64,000 bases of DNA, taken from assembly GCA_015272215.1 (NCBI GenBank), contig JACYMD010000071.1:62001-126000 (forward strand), given 5' to 3'. This stretch comes from Rivularia sp. T60_A2020_040. GTDB taxonomy: Bacteria > Cyanobacteriota > Cyanobacteriia > Cyanobacteriales > Nostocaceae. The notes under the pieces were generated by a model, which saw only the letters and a program-made list of their open reading frames with translations, was not told where the DNA came from and ran no database searches. Below are positions 1 to 8,828 of the stretch, piece after piece (position 1 is the first letter of the stretch; every line of letters begins with the position of its first letter). The translations under genes were made by a program, and so were the position numbers.

Positions 1-20
1 TGGGAATAGACAATCTTCAT

Positions 21-35
21 AAAAACCCGACTTCT
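21..35. repeat. Half copy of the AAAAACCCGACTTCT hairpin element
   Basis: One 15-base arm of the dispersed hairpin element that recurs elsewhere in this window (10.3, 17.8, 38.8, 40.2, 47.5 and 62.8 kb). Only the AAAAACCCGACTTCT arm is seen here; the partner arm may lie left of the window or be lost. A degenerate related string (AAAATCCGGCTTTTT) follows at about 80. Confidence 0.6.
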
Positions 36-201
36 ATGAGAATTCAAACTCACGTATATAAACGATTTTTCAAACACAAAAAATCCGGCTTTTTCCCCAA
101 ACCAGGTTTTCGTAGTTGAAAATACTTATCAAAAAAACAGGTATATTAAAACCTTTAATTACAATCCTTTTGCTAAATTATTGCATTAAATGTTGTCCAA
201 T

Positions 202-828
202 TTACATCTTATTTACATTTATTACTTCTGATACAGGTATTTCTACTTGCTCTTTAGGACCGAAATGCTTGTCCATCAAAGTAGATACTTGTTCTGCCTG
301 AATTTTGCTGTAGCGAGTTTTATCTGGCATGATCAAATTAGGTCCTGCTTTACAATTTTTCATGCAGCCCGTACCCTTAATAGCAACTTGGTCTTCTAAA
401 CCACGTTCGCTGATCGAAGCTGCTAATGCTTGACACAGTTTTTGACCACCGCGTTTCATGCAGCTAGATTTTTGACACACTAATATATTTTTTTTAGCAG
501 ATTTCTCTTTGGGCTTCTCAGTGGGGATAGTCTGTACTTCTTCTGGGATTTCCACTGAACTACGAGCAGCCATAACTCGTTCGGCTTTTAATTTGACTTC
601 ACCCGTTTTGGTATCATATTTTCTTTCACCTACAACCTGTAACCAAGTGCCAGGGGGTAAACGTAAATCGAAAGCATCTCTCAAATGCTTAGCTAATTTA
701 ATGTAGCGTTCGCCTTCAGAAGTCGCCAATAGTAAACCTTTGAGCTTGTAACCATCCTTGATTACAAAATCTAGAAATCGTCCTTCCAGACAAAATTCTG
801 ACACTTCACTACGCTGAGATTTTCCCAT
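202..828 (-). CDS. Thioredoxin-like [2Fe-2S] ferredoxin domain protein
   Basis: A 208-residue soluble protein in two parts. Residues about 1-90 form an N-terminal region (containing LPPGTWLQVVGERKYDTKTG) that resembles an OB-like fold found in cyanobacterial relatives. Residues about 113-195 are a thioredoxin-like [2Fe-2S] ferredoxin domain. The four likely cluster ligands are visible as C118-x4-C123 and C155-x3-C159, the latter inside GCMKNCKAGPN. Proteins of this type carry electrons or act as accessory subunits; no partner oxidoreductase is adjacent, so the redox partner is unknown. The linker (residues 93-112) is rich in Glu, Lys and Pro. It lies on the minus strand with the next minus-strand gene starting about 400 bases upstream, so it is probably transcribed alone. 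The domain call is secure; the biological role is not. Confidence 0.85.
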   Translation of the reverse strand: MGKSQRSEVSEFCLEGRFLDFVIKDGYKLKGLLLATSEGERYIKLAKHLRDAFDLRLPPGTWLQVVGERKYDTKTGEVKLKAERVMAARSSVEIPEEVQTIPTEKPKEKSAKKNILVCQKSSCMKRGGQKLCQALAASISERGLEDQVAIKGTGCMKNCKAGPNLIMPDKTRYSKIQAEQVSTLMDKHFGPKEQVEIPVSEVINVNKM

Positions 829-921
829 GATTACTTAACCAATTTTGTATAACAATCAACAACTGATGCAAAGCTACTACTTTGCAAGGATTTACACCCA
901 GATGACCCTCTCATTGTCTAA

Positions 922-1233
922 TTACAGATGTCTCGGACGATAGTTCAAACATTCCTTAAGAGTAATGATTAACTCTTGGCGGGAGGCATTTAATTGACGC
1001 ATTACGCTCCAAAGTTGGATTGCAGCGGCGGTATTGGCAATTTCAACTGTTAAAGGTTGATTAGGACTACAGGAACAAGGAATATGTAATTCCTCCAACC
1101 TTTTGTAGACTTGCCAACGGTCTGCCCAATTCACTTCAACAACGTGTTTTGTCTGTGACTGTAAATCAAACGATTTCAAGATAGGTACCCTCAAAGTGCA
1201 ATAAACTCGCAGTAGTTGTTTACAAAAGTGCAT
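922..1233 (-). CDS. Small conserved cyanobacterial protein
   Basis: A 103-residue protein of unknown function. It has no signal peptide or membrane segment. The central part (WADRWQVYKRLEELHIPCSC, then LTVEIANTAAAIQLWSVMRQ) has the regular amphipathic character of a real small folded protein rather than a shadow frame, and nothing competes on the other strand. From memory, similar short proteins are found across cyanobacteria, but I cannot name the family. Two adjacent cysteines (residues about 53 and 55) sit in a CSC motif. The start at the first Met gives an N-terminus with MHFCKQLLRVYCTLRVP, which is plausible; a shorter start is possible. Confidence 0.6.
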   Translation of the reverse strand: MHFCKQLLRVYCTLRVPILKSFDLQSQTKHVVEVNWADRWQVYKRLEELHIPCSCSPNQPLTVEIANTAAAIQLWSVMRQLNASRQELIITLKECLNYRPRHL

Positions 1234-1813
1234 TCAAAAATAGCAACTCAGTTTCTCTCAACCATTATAAATTAAATGCAAAGATTTCTCAGTAACTTTT
1301 GAAAAAAAATAAAAACTTTTTATCGGTTGACAATTAGCCATCACCAATTACCGACCACGGATTAAAAGGGATTGCGCTGATTTCACGGATTTAATTAGCC
1401 GTTACCTACTCCCTTTGTTCAAAAATCTGCCAATTTGGCTTGATAAAACAAAAATACTCGCTATTTTTAAGTAAGTTTTCGCAAATCTTATCTCTAAGTA
1501 TTTTTATTTAGATGTACTTATCAGATTCGTTGATTTGAATGTGCTTGCATTGCTTGCCTAAATCCTAGGTGATTTTGCAGCTATAAGCTTTCAAGTGCAG
1601 GCTTTGCATAAAATGGCAAACTCAATAAACTCGATTAACTCAATCAAGGAAAAAAAGATGTCAATAAGCTGAGAAAAATATGTTTATAACTAGTAAAAAT
1701 TGACTTGAAATCTCAAAAAAACCTCATATTTTACAGAGATCATTTGATTTTTATGGTGCTAAGATGTAAAAACAAAGTAATTAGCAAATCAGCGATAATA
1801 AGCGAGGAGAACA
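1234..1813. other. Gene-free stretch upstream of dps
   Basis: About 580 bases without a supportable gene. The divergent arrangement (small minus-strand gene on the left, dps on the right) means this should contain promoters in both directions. I see no convincing riboswitch, hairpin or operator. A purine-rich GCGAGGAGAACA lies just before the dps start and is its ribosome binding site. Confidence 0.5.
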
Positions 1814-2368
1814 ATGGCTAACACACAAACTTTATTACAAAATTTTGGTCAGGTTTATGATAATCCAGTCTTACTTGACAAGAGCGTTACAGAGCCAGTT
1901 TGTGAAGGTTTTAATGTTGTATTAGCGAGTTTTCAAGCCCTATACATACAGTACCAAAAGCATCATTTTGTTGTAGAAGGTTCGGAATTTTATTCATTAC
2001 ACGACTTTTTCAGCGATTGCTATGAAGAAGTGCAAGGTCATGTCCATGAAATTGGAGAGCGTTTGAATGGACTTGGTGGTGTACCTGCTGCTTCTTTTAG
2101 TAAATTAGCTGAACTATGTTGCTTTGAACCTGAATCTGATGGTATCTATTCTTGCCGTCAAATGATTGAAAACGACTTGAGTGCAGAGCAAGCTATGATT
2201 GGTGTAATTCGTCGTCAAGCTTCTCAGGCTGAAAGTTTGGGTGATAGAGCTACACGGCTTTTATACGAGCAAATTCTTCTAAAAACTGAAGAGCGTGCCT
2301 ATCATTTATCTCATTTCCTAGCCAAAGATAGCTTAACTTTAGGATTTGTTCAATCTGCTAGTAACTAA
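1814..2368 (+). CDS. Dps family ferritin-like protein
   Basis: A 184-residue Dps-type mini-ferritin, expected to form a 12-mer cage that oxidises Fe(II) with peroxide and stores it, protecting DNA during oxidative or starvation stress. The diagnostic ferroxidase region is visible: [10 protein letters not shown] near residue 50, followed by [21 protein letters not shown] at about 62-82, corresponding to the His and Asp/Glu ligands contributed by adjacent subunits in the family. The C-terminal helix holds [17 protein letters not shown]. Length is typical for cyanobacterial Dps paralogues. The start is supported by GAGGAGAACA directly upstream. A strong hairpin with a T-run follows the gene, so it is a single-gene unit. 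Heterocystous cyanobacteria carry several Dps paralogues; which one this is cannot be told from sequence alone. Confidence 0.9.
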   Translation: MANTQTLLQNFGQVYDNPVLLDKSVTEPVCEGFNVVLASFQALYIQYQKHHFVVEGSEFYSLHDFFSDCYEEVQGHVHEIGERLNGLGGVPAASFSKLAELCCFEPESDGIYSCRQMIENDLSAEQAMIGVIRRQASQAESLGDRATRLLYEQILLKTEERAYHLSHFLAKDSLTLGFVQSASN

Positions 2369-2446
2369 CCTTTTTCTGCTCAATTAACACAGGCTTTTTC
2401 GGATTTTACTGAAGGAAATTTTTCATATAATTCAACTTTTTAATTG

Positions 2447-2485
2447 ATGGCAGAGGATACATCCCAATCCCTCTGTCATTTTTTA
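2447..2485 (+). terminator. Rho-independent terminator of dps
   Basis: Inverted repeat ATGGCAGAGG ... CCTCTGTCAT (one G-T pair) followed by a run of T. It lies about 80 bases after the dps stop codon. Confidence 0.8.
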
Positions 2486-2716
2486 TTATCTATTCAGTTA
2501 ATTTTTGATACTTTGACTCAATTCTATACTAAATATTAACTTTGATAATTATTATCGTTTATTTGTATTTGATAATTTCAATTGATATTTTGTTTATAGT
2601 AATTTCATGTTTTTGATTTAATTATTTGAAGGAATTTATTACTTAACTACTCGTTTTACTTTGAAATATTGCCGAAAAAAACCCTTCTAGACGCAGCGGA
2701 AAGTGTGGTCTTGGTC

Positions 2717-2760
2717 CGGCGCGGGTGCGGAACCGTGGCGATCGCACCGCACCCGCGCCG
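2717..2760. repeat. GC-rich 14-bp inverted repeat with HIP1 loop
   Basis: A perfect 14-base inverted repeat, CGGCGCGGGTGCGG at 2717-2730 and its complement at 2747-2760, encloses a 16-base loop containing the HIP1 core GGCGATCGCA. It is far more GC-rich than the surrounding AT-rich gap. No T-run follows, so it is not an ordinary terminator. It is followed by a common type of cyanobacterial interspersed repeat. Confidence 0.75.
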
Positions 2761-3178
2761 TGGTTTCCCCCATGTTGGCGAAGCCTTCCCGTAGGGTAAA
2801 ACTTTGGCTAGAGAGAGAACGCAGAGGGAAGAGATAAAGAGAGAAAAGAAAGTTGATTTTAGGGCGGGAAGGAGCTGTATTTTTGTTTTGGGAGCGTCTG
2901 GCTCCTGAAGCATTTCGCTTTCTGGTGACAACAAGCGAATTGGAAGTTTGTGGGTATTAACGAATGATTCGTTGATCTAATGGGTTGTTGAAAATATTAC
3001 ATTAAATTAAGTTCTTAGAGGTTATAGTGTCAGACCCCTCATGAAGGCAAGGTTTGACGGAATCTGTGGAGAAAATTTCGTCATGAAATCAATAAACCTT
3101 GATAATAAACTGCATAAGTGCTATCAAAGACCTTTAAAATAATCAGGATTCATATTCTCGTATTTAAAGGCAACAATT

Positions 3179-6100
3179 ATGCCCCGTCGCGAAGACTTGC
3201 AAAAAATTTTATTATTAGGTTCTGGTCCGATTATCATTGGGCAAGCTTGTGAGTTTGATTATTCCGGAACCCAAGCTTGTAAATCGTTACAGGAAGAAGG
3301 CTACGAAGTTGTGCTGGTAAATTCTAATCCAGCGACAATTATGACTGATCCAGAAACGGCTGATAAGACTTATATTGAGCCGTTAACTCCGGAAATGGTA
3401 GAAAAAGTTATTGCTAAGGAACGTCCCGATGCTTTGTTACCAACAATGGGAGGACAAACTGCTCTCAACATTGCTGTAGCTTTGGCGAAAAATGGCGTTT
3501 TAGATCAATATGGTGTGGAATTGATTGGGGCTAAGTTACCAGCCATTGAAAAAGCCGAAGACAGACAACTATTTAGCGATGCAATGACGCGAATTGGTGT
3601 GGCAATCTGTCCGAGCGGTACGGCTTCAACTTTGGAGGATGCTAAAATTGTAGCTAAAAATATTGGCAGCTACCCGTTGATTATTCGTCCAGCTTTTACT
3701 ATGGGTGGTACTGGTGGTGGTATTGCCTACAATCAAGAAGAATTTGAAGAAATGGCTCAAGGAGGTATTGAGGCTTCTCCTGTATCGCAAATTCTCATCG
3801 ATCAATCTTTGTTGGGTTGGAAGGAATATGAATTAGAAGTCATGCGGGATTTGGCGGATAATGTGGTAATTATTTGCTCGATTGAAAATATTGACCCAAT
3901 GGGTATTCATACGGGAGATTCGATTACGGTAGCTCCCGCACAAACACTTACTGATAAGGAATATCAACGCTTGCGGGATATGGCGATTAAAATTATCCGT
4001 GAGATTGGTGTAGAAACTGGTGGTTCTAATATTCAGTTTGCCGTCAATCCCCTTACCGGGGAAGTGGTTGTGATTGAAATGAATCCCCGTGTTTCTCGCA
4101 GTTCGGCTTTAGCTAGTAAAGCTACGGGTTTTCCTATTGCTAAAATTGCTGCTAAATTGGCTGTGGGTTACAGTTTAGACGAAATCAAAAACGACATTAC
4201 CAAGGAAACTCCTGCATCCTTTGAACCAACTATTGATTATGTCGTTACTAAAATTCCTCGTTTCGCTTTTGAAAAATTCCCCGGTTCTTCCTCAGTTTTA
4301 ACAACTCAAATGAAGTCAGTAGGGGAAGCAATGGCAATTGGTAGGACTTTTAACGAATCCTTCCAGAAGGCTTTGCGTTCCCTGGAAACTGGGCGAGCCG
4401 GTTGGGGTTGCGATAGCGATGAAAAATTGCCTTCTGGGGAGCAAATCCGCGCTCAATTGCGAACACCCAATCCAGAGCGGATTTTTGCGGTGCGTCATGC
4501 CATGCAGTTGAAAATTAGCATAGAGGAAATTTACGAACTTACCGGGATTGATCCTTGGTTCTTAAATAAAATGCAGCAATTACTGGAGGTGGAAAAATTT
4601 ATCAAGCGAACTCCTTTGCAACAATTGACAAAAGAACAATTGTATGGTGTAAAACAGCATGGTTTTAGTGACAAGCAAATTGCTTATGCCACCAAAACTA
4701 CCGAAGATGCAGTTAGAGAACAACGTAAACAATTAGGAGTTATCCCAGTTTATAAAACTGTAGATACCTGTGCGGCGGAATTTGAAGCATTTACCCCTTA
4801 TCATTACTCGACTTACGAAGCAGAAAACGAAATCATTCCCAGCGATAAACCCAAGGTAATGATTTTGGGTGGAGGTCCCAACCGTATCGGACAAGGAATA
4901 GAATTTGATTATTGCTGTTGTCACGCTGCTTATGCTCTCAAGGATGCGGGTTATGAGACAATTATGGTTAACTCAAATCCAGAGACAGTTTCTACCGATT
5001 ACGACACTAGCGATCGCCTTTATTTTGAACCGTTAACCTTAGAAGATGTTCTCAACATTATTGAAGCTGAGAAACCTGTAGGAATAATCGTGCAATTTGG
5101 AGGACAAACACCTTTAAAGTTAGCTTTACCCTTGCAGAAATATTTAGATAGTCCAGAATCTCCAGCAACCAAAATCTGGGGAACTTCTCCTGCTTCCATT
5201 GACGCTGCTGAAGATAGGGAAAAATTTGAAAAAATTCTTCAGAAATTGGATATTACCCAACCCGAGAACGGTATTGCTAGAACCTACGAAGATGCTTTAA
5301 TTGTTGCTAAGCGTATTGGTTATCCGGTAGTAGTGCGTCCGAGTTATGTATTAGGTGGAAGAGCGATGGAAATCGTTTACTCGGATGCAGAATTAGAGCG
5401 CTACATGACTTTTGCGGTGTTGGTGGAACCAGAACATCCGATTTTAATCGATAAGTTTTTGGAAAACGCCACAGAAGTAGATGTGGATGCAATTGCTGAT
5501 AGCACAGGTAAAGTGGTAATTGGTGGCATCATGGAACACATCGAACAAGCGGGAATTCACTCAGGAGACTCAGCTTGTGCATTACCGACAATTTCTTTAC
5601 CCCAAGGGATTCTCAACCAAATTCGTACTTCTACAATCAAGTTGGCACAAGCTTTAAAAGTTGTAGGATTAATGAATGTGCAATTTGCGATTGTAGGCGT
5701 TCAAAGCTATTCTCCTCAAGTTTATATTTTAGAAGCAAATCCCCGCGCTTCTCGTACCATACCCTTTGTTTCCAAAGCAACAGGTGTACCGCTCGCGAAA
5801 TTAGCATCTTTGATTATGTCGGGTAAAACTTTAGAGGAATTAGGATTTACTCAAGAAGTTATACCATCGCACATAGCCGTTAAAGAAGCAGTATTACCAT
5901 TTAATAAATTCCCCGGTACCGATACCATTTTAGGACCAGAAATGCGTTCTACAGGAGAAGTAATGGGTATAGATAGCGACTTTGGTAGAGCCTATGCTAA
6001 AGCAGAAATGGGTGCAGGAGAACATATACCCTTAAGTGGTACAGTATTTGTATCGATGAACGACCGTGATAAAGCTGCTGCGGTGCCAGTAATTAAAGAA

Positions 6101-6436
6101 TTTATCGAATTAGGATTTTCGGTAATGGCAACTAGCGGTACCCGAAAAGTACTACAAGAAAATGGATTAGATGTAGACTTAGTACTCAAACTTCATGAAG
6201 GTCGTCCCCACGTTCTTGATGCTATCAAAAATCGTCAAATTCAGTTAATTATCAACACTCCTTCGGGACAAGAAGCCCAAAGCGATGGTAGATTAATTCG
6301 ACGTACTGCATTATCTTATAAAATTCCCATACTAACCACAATTGCCGGAGCAAAAGCAACCCTGGCTGCTATCCGTTCTTTACAAAATACTAATCTGGAT
6401 GTGAAGCTGATTCAAGATTACTGTTTGGTTGACTAA
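3179..6436 (+). CDS. carB: Carbamoyl-phosphate synthase large subunit
   Basis: A 1085-residue CarB, the ammonia-using, ATP-hydrolysing subunit that makes carbamoyl phosphate for arginine and pyrimidine synthesis with the glutaminase subunit CarA. The internally duplicated design is clear. The first half begins with [18 protein letters not shown] (residues about 13-30) and holds the ATP-grasp glycine loop [13 protein letters not shown]; the second begins with [19 protein letters not shown] (about 560) and holds [12 protein letters not shown]. The C-terminal allosteric MGS-like domain starts near residue 940 ([12 protein letters not shown]). Length is normal. carA is not adjacent, as is usual in cyanobacteria. 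A palindromic GAGACGT repeat follows the stop. Confidence 0.98.
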   Translation: MPRREDLQKILLLGSGPIIIGQACEFDYSGTQACKSLQEEGYEVVLVNSNPATIMTDPETADKTYIEPLTPEMVEKVIAKERPDALLPTMGGQTALNIAVALAKNGVLDQYGVELIGAKLPAIEKAEDRQLFSDAMTRIGVAICPSGTASTLEDAKIVAKNIGSYPLIIRPAFTMGGTGGGIAYNQEEFEEMAQGGIEASPVSQILIDQSLLGWKEYELEVMRDLADNVVIICSIENIDPMGIHTGDSITVAPAQTLTDKEYQRLRDMAIKIIREIGVETGGSNIQFAVNPLTGEVVVIEMNPRVSRSSALASKATGFPIAKIAAKLAVGYSLDEIKNDITKETPASFEPTIDYVVTKIPRFAFEKFPGSSSVLTTQMKSVGEAMAIGRTFNESFQKALRSLETGRAGWGCDSDEKLPSGEQIRAQLRTPNPERIFAVRHAMQLKISIEEIYELTGIDPWFLNKMQQLLEVEKFIKRTPLQQLTKEQLYGVKQHGFSDKQIAYATKTTEDAVREQRKQLGVIPVYKTVDTCAAEFEAFTPYHYSTYEAENEIIPSDKPKVMILGGGPNRIGQGIEFDYCCCHAAYALKDAGYETIMVNSNPETVSTDYDTSDRLYFEPLTLEDVLNIIEAEKPVGIIVQFGGQTPLKLALPLQKYLDSPESPATKIWGTSPASIDAAEDREKFEKILQKLDITQPENGIARTYEDALIVAKRIGYPVVVRPSYVLGGRAMEIVYSDAELERYMTFAVLVEPEHPILIDKFLENATEVDVDAIADSTGKVVIGGIMEHIEQAGIHSGDSACALPTISLPQGILNQIRTSTIKLAQALKVVGLMNVQFAIVGVQSYSPQVYILEANPRASRTIPFVSKATGVPLAKLASLIMSGKTLEELGFTQEVIPSHIAVKEAVLPFNKFPGTDTILGPEMRSTGEVMGIDSDFGRAYAKAEMGAGEHIPLSGTVFVSMNDRDKAAAVPVIKEFIELGFSVMATSGTRKVLQENGLDVDLVLKLHEGRPHVLDAIKNRQIQLIINTPSGQEAQSDGRLIRRTALSYKIPILTTIAGAKATLAAIRSLQNTNLDVKLIQDYCLVD

Positions 6437-6472
6437 GAAGAGGTTGGGGAAGGGGATGGAGGAGTTAGGAAT

Positions 6473-6501
6473 TGTAGAGACGTAGCAATGCTACGTCTGT
6501 A
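6473..6501. repeat. Palindromic GAGACGT repeat downstream of carB
   Basis: TGTAGAGACGTAGCAATGCT followed by ACGTCTGTACCGG: a short palindromic repeat with ACGTAGC/GCTACGT arms. A near-identical copy in the opposite orientation lies at 25166-25202, and shorter relatives at 17742, 46314 and 53415. All lie just after, or between, genes. Confidence 0.75.
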
Positions 6502-6523
6502 CCGGAGTTATGAATTTTAACCT

Positions 6524-7081
6524 TTAACCTTTGACCTTTTTATCCTCCTTGATTTTACTTAACCAAATTACTACGTCTTCTAAATTAAGTGCAATTTCAT
6601 TTCCTAATGTTTCGAGATATATAAGTCCATCACTAATTGCCAAACTTCTAATGGGGTACCATGTATTTCTGATGCGAATGAGAAGTTCTAACTGAATTAT
6701 TTTACCCTGAATACGCTGACGATATTTCCACCAAGTTCTCCATAAAATAGCTGCTTTGTCGCAATACATTTGATAATCTTGGGGAATTTGACAATATTCA
6801 TATTGATAAAAACCACGTTCATCGACATTTCCCATCAAAATAAAGTGATATTCGGCTAATACCTTACTTATTAATTGCCAGTGAGTTGAATTATTTTTAA
6901 TTAAAAATGGATTTAATGTACTTCCTAATTGAGTAGTAGCAATTACTCCTTCCTTTTTTGCTGTTAATCGATTGCTTTTATAAATTGTTTCACCCTGCAA
7001 TGTTAAGTTTGCTAATAAAACTTCCTTTTTCTGGATAGATAGTTTAATAAATTCTCTAATCAAATCAATATCGGATAACAT
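6524..7081 (-). CDS. Hypothetical protein
   Basis: A 185-residue protein that I do not recognise. It is probably soluble: no signal peptide or membrane span is visible. The sequence is rich in aromatic residues in the middle (YQYEYCQIP, then ILWRTWWKYRQRI near residue 120) and hydrophobic/charged alternation at the C-terminus (LNLEDVVIWLSKIKEDKKVKG) as expected for a folded protein. The C-terminal residues overlap a repeat of the form TTTGACCTTTTTATCC. It converges with carB and could share the termination region. The upstream neighbour on the same strand is the ABC binding protein, separated by about 120 bases, so co-transcription is possible but there is no functional link I can see. Confidence 0.6.
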   Translation of the reverse strand: MLSDIDLIREFIKLSIQKKEVLLANLTLQGETIYKSNRLTAKKEGVIATTQLGSTLNPFLIKNNSTHWQLISKVLAEYHFILMGNVDERGFYQYEYCQIPQDYQMYCDKAAILWRTWWKYRQRIQGKIIQLELLIRIRNTWYPIRSLAISDGLIYLETLGNEIALNLEDVVIWLSKIKEDKKVKG

Positions 7082-7206
7082 CGCAAACTAGGGATAATAT
7101 TATACGCTTGCTATTTTACCCATGTATTAACCCATCTCTTCACCGTGTAAATCCGTAGATTACTTGATATAAAATAGCGAATCATCTTACTTGCACTATT
7201 TTATTT

Positions 7207-8490
7207 TTAATATTCCATCGCTTTAATTTGCTTATTGGCTTGTATCTGCGCCTTTTTCATCGCTTTTTCTAAGGTTTGTTGTCCTAAAATAGCGCTGGTA
7301 AATTGATTTTCAAAGTTATTAATAATTATTGTCGGATACTTACCAATTTGCCAAGAAGTAGCGTAATCTACTCCCGCGACAAATGGCGATCGCAAATTAT
7401 CTTGTTCGTAACCTAGTTTTTCTGCTACTGATTTTCTGGTTGGTAAAGCAAAACCACTTTTAGTCCATTTTTCCATACCTTGTTTGCCTGTAAGGTAAGA
7501 TATTAATTCCCAAGCTTGAGCTTTGTGTTTTGCTTTTTTATTCATTACATAAGCAACGCTAAATACCATTGTGCCTTTTTTATTGTTGATCGTCGGCACT
7601 TGTGCAATACCAAATTCTAAGTTAGGAAAAGTTTCTTTTAAATAAGGAATCGTCCAATTACCTTCAATTACCATTGCGACTTTACCTTGAGCAAACATTT
7701 CGCTACCGGAATTCGTTCCTACATCTGTTTTTTGTGCGGAAGTTTGTTCTTTTTGATATTGTTCTACAGCTAATTGCAATCCTTTTAAAGCTTCGGAGTT
7801 AGCAAAAGTTGCATAACCATTTTGATTGACAATTTCACCGTCGAAGGCTTTAATTTTATAAGCTTGTCGCGCTAATTCTGGAATTTCTCCAAAGCCATAT
7901 TGATCTATTCTGCCATCTTTATTACTATCTTCTGTTAACTTTTGAGAGTAAGTACGTAATTCTTTCCAAGTAACAGGAGGATTAGTTAAATCTTTTTGAT
8001 TAAAGGCTTGTTTGTTATAAAATAAAGCCAGAGTTGAGTAATCTTTCGGTAGTCCGTAAATCTGATTTTCATACTTAAAACTGTTTAATAAAGTTTCTTC
8101 AAAATCACTTAAATCAAATTCAGAATTTATATAACTATTCAAAGGTTCCAGAACATTTTGACTCATCAAAAAAGGAGCTTCCAAAACATCCAAATAAAAC
8201 ACATCCGGTGCTGCTTCCCCAATTAAACGAGTTTTGATAACATCCATATATTGGTCATTGATCACCTCATATTTAACTTTTATATCCGGATGTTCTAACT
8301 CAAAATCTTTTAATAACTGTTTTAATAACTTTTGTTCAACTGAACTCGCTCCCCAACCGCTGAGTTTGATATTAACTATATCTGATGATGTAGAAGCACT
8401 CGATAAGAATAAGTTATGAAAAACTCCTATTACCAAAATAAATCCTAGCAACATTCCTAAAAATCTAAATAATTTTCTTTTTGTAATCAT
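7207..8490 (-). CDS. ABC transporter sugar-binding protein (family 1)
   Basis: An extracellular solute-binding protein of the MalE/UgpB type, which captures a sugar or glycerol-phosphate-like ligand and delivers it to a membrane permease. I chose the ATG at 8490 (427 residues), giving MITKRKLFRFLGMLLGFILV as a signal/anchor sequence; a GTG 21 bases upstream would add seven residues. No lipobox cysteine is obvious after the hydrophobic segment. Family features are the LKQLLKDFELEHPDIKVKYE motif, APDVFYLD, the YGLPKDYSTLALFYNKQAF signature and FAQGKVAMVIEGNW. No permease genes lie alongside. A MalK-type ATPase is encoded at 50689-51975 in this window, but pairing them would be a guess. Confidence 0.88.
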   Translation of the reverse strand: MITKRKLFRFLGMLLGFILVIGVFHNLFLSSASTSSDIVNIKLSGWGASSVEQKLLKQLLKDFELEHPDIKVKYEVINDQYMDVIKTRLIGEAAPDVFYLDVLEAPFLMSQNVLEPLNSYINSEFDLSDFEETLLNSFKYENQIYGLPKDYSTLALFYNKQAFNQKDLTNPPVTWKELRTYSQKLTEDSNKDGRIDQYGFGEIPELARQAYKIKAFDGEIVNQNGYATFANSEALKGLQLAVEQYQKEQTSAQKTDVGTNSGSEMFAQGKVAMVIEGNWTIPYLKETFPNLEFGIAQVPTINNKKGTMVFSVAYVMNKKAKHKAQAWELISYLTGKQGMEKWTKSGFALPTRKSVAEKLGYEQDNLRSPFVAGVDYATSWQIGKYPTIIINNFENQFTSAILGQQTLEKAMKKAQIQANKQIKAMEY

Positions 8491-8540
8491 AGGTTCAGCC
8501 ACTTCTTGCACATTAGCTATTCAGAGGAAATAGATTTTTG

Positions 8541-8627
8541 AAAGGGAATAGGGAATTGGGAATTGGGAATGGGGAATAGGGAATAGGGAATAGGGAATAG
8601 GGAATTGTCAACTGTCAACTGTCAACT
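8541..8627. repeat. Tandem GGGAATA / CAACTGT heptamer repeats
   Basis: Consecutive 7-base units: GGGAATT/GGGAATA repeated about eight times, then CAACTGT repeated three times. These belong to the short tandem repeats typical of heterocystous cyanobacteria. They fill most of the gap between the binding protein and the MFS gene; the rest of the gap (to 8828) is AT-rich and should hold divergent promoters. Confidence 0.85.
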
Positions 8628-8828
8628 ATTTATTACTTTTGACAGAAAGATTTTTATTAAACAAGACCTTTATAGTATTAAACAAAGTCATCAAGATTAC
8701 TATCTTAAATTTGTATTTATATGTAGTTTTATTGATGTATGTAAGGTAACATGAGCAAAAGGTTGCCAGCGCAACTAATTTAAATATTTAAATAACGGGC
8801 TATAAAAAAACATCCCGAAGGGTGGCTA

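Larger units (their letters stand above)
2369..3178. other. Long gap with GC-rich repeat, upstream of carB
   Basis: About 810 bases without a convincing gene. It contains the dps terminator, a very AT-rich stretch (2500-2640), the GC-rich hairpin at 2717-2760 and a degenerate cyanobacterial interspersed repeat (GCGAAGCCTTCCCGTAGGGT, 2779-2798). A 92-residue minus-strand reading frame across 2656-2934 follows the repeat and has no protein-like character. Confidence 0.5.

Noticed and set aside
2656-2934. 92-codon minus-strand open frame
   Set aside because: It runs through the GC-rich hairpin and an interspersed repeat; the product has no protein-like character.
8816-8828. CGAAGGGTGGCTA just before the MFS start, also found at the start of tRNA-Lys
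   Set aside because: A 13-base match is probably chance or a small repeat; no tRNA-like fold is present at 8816.
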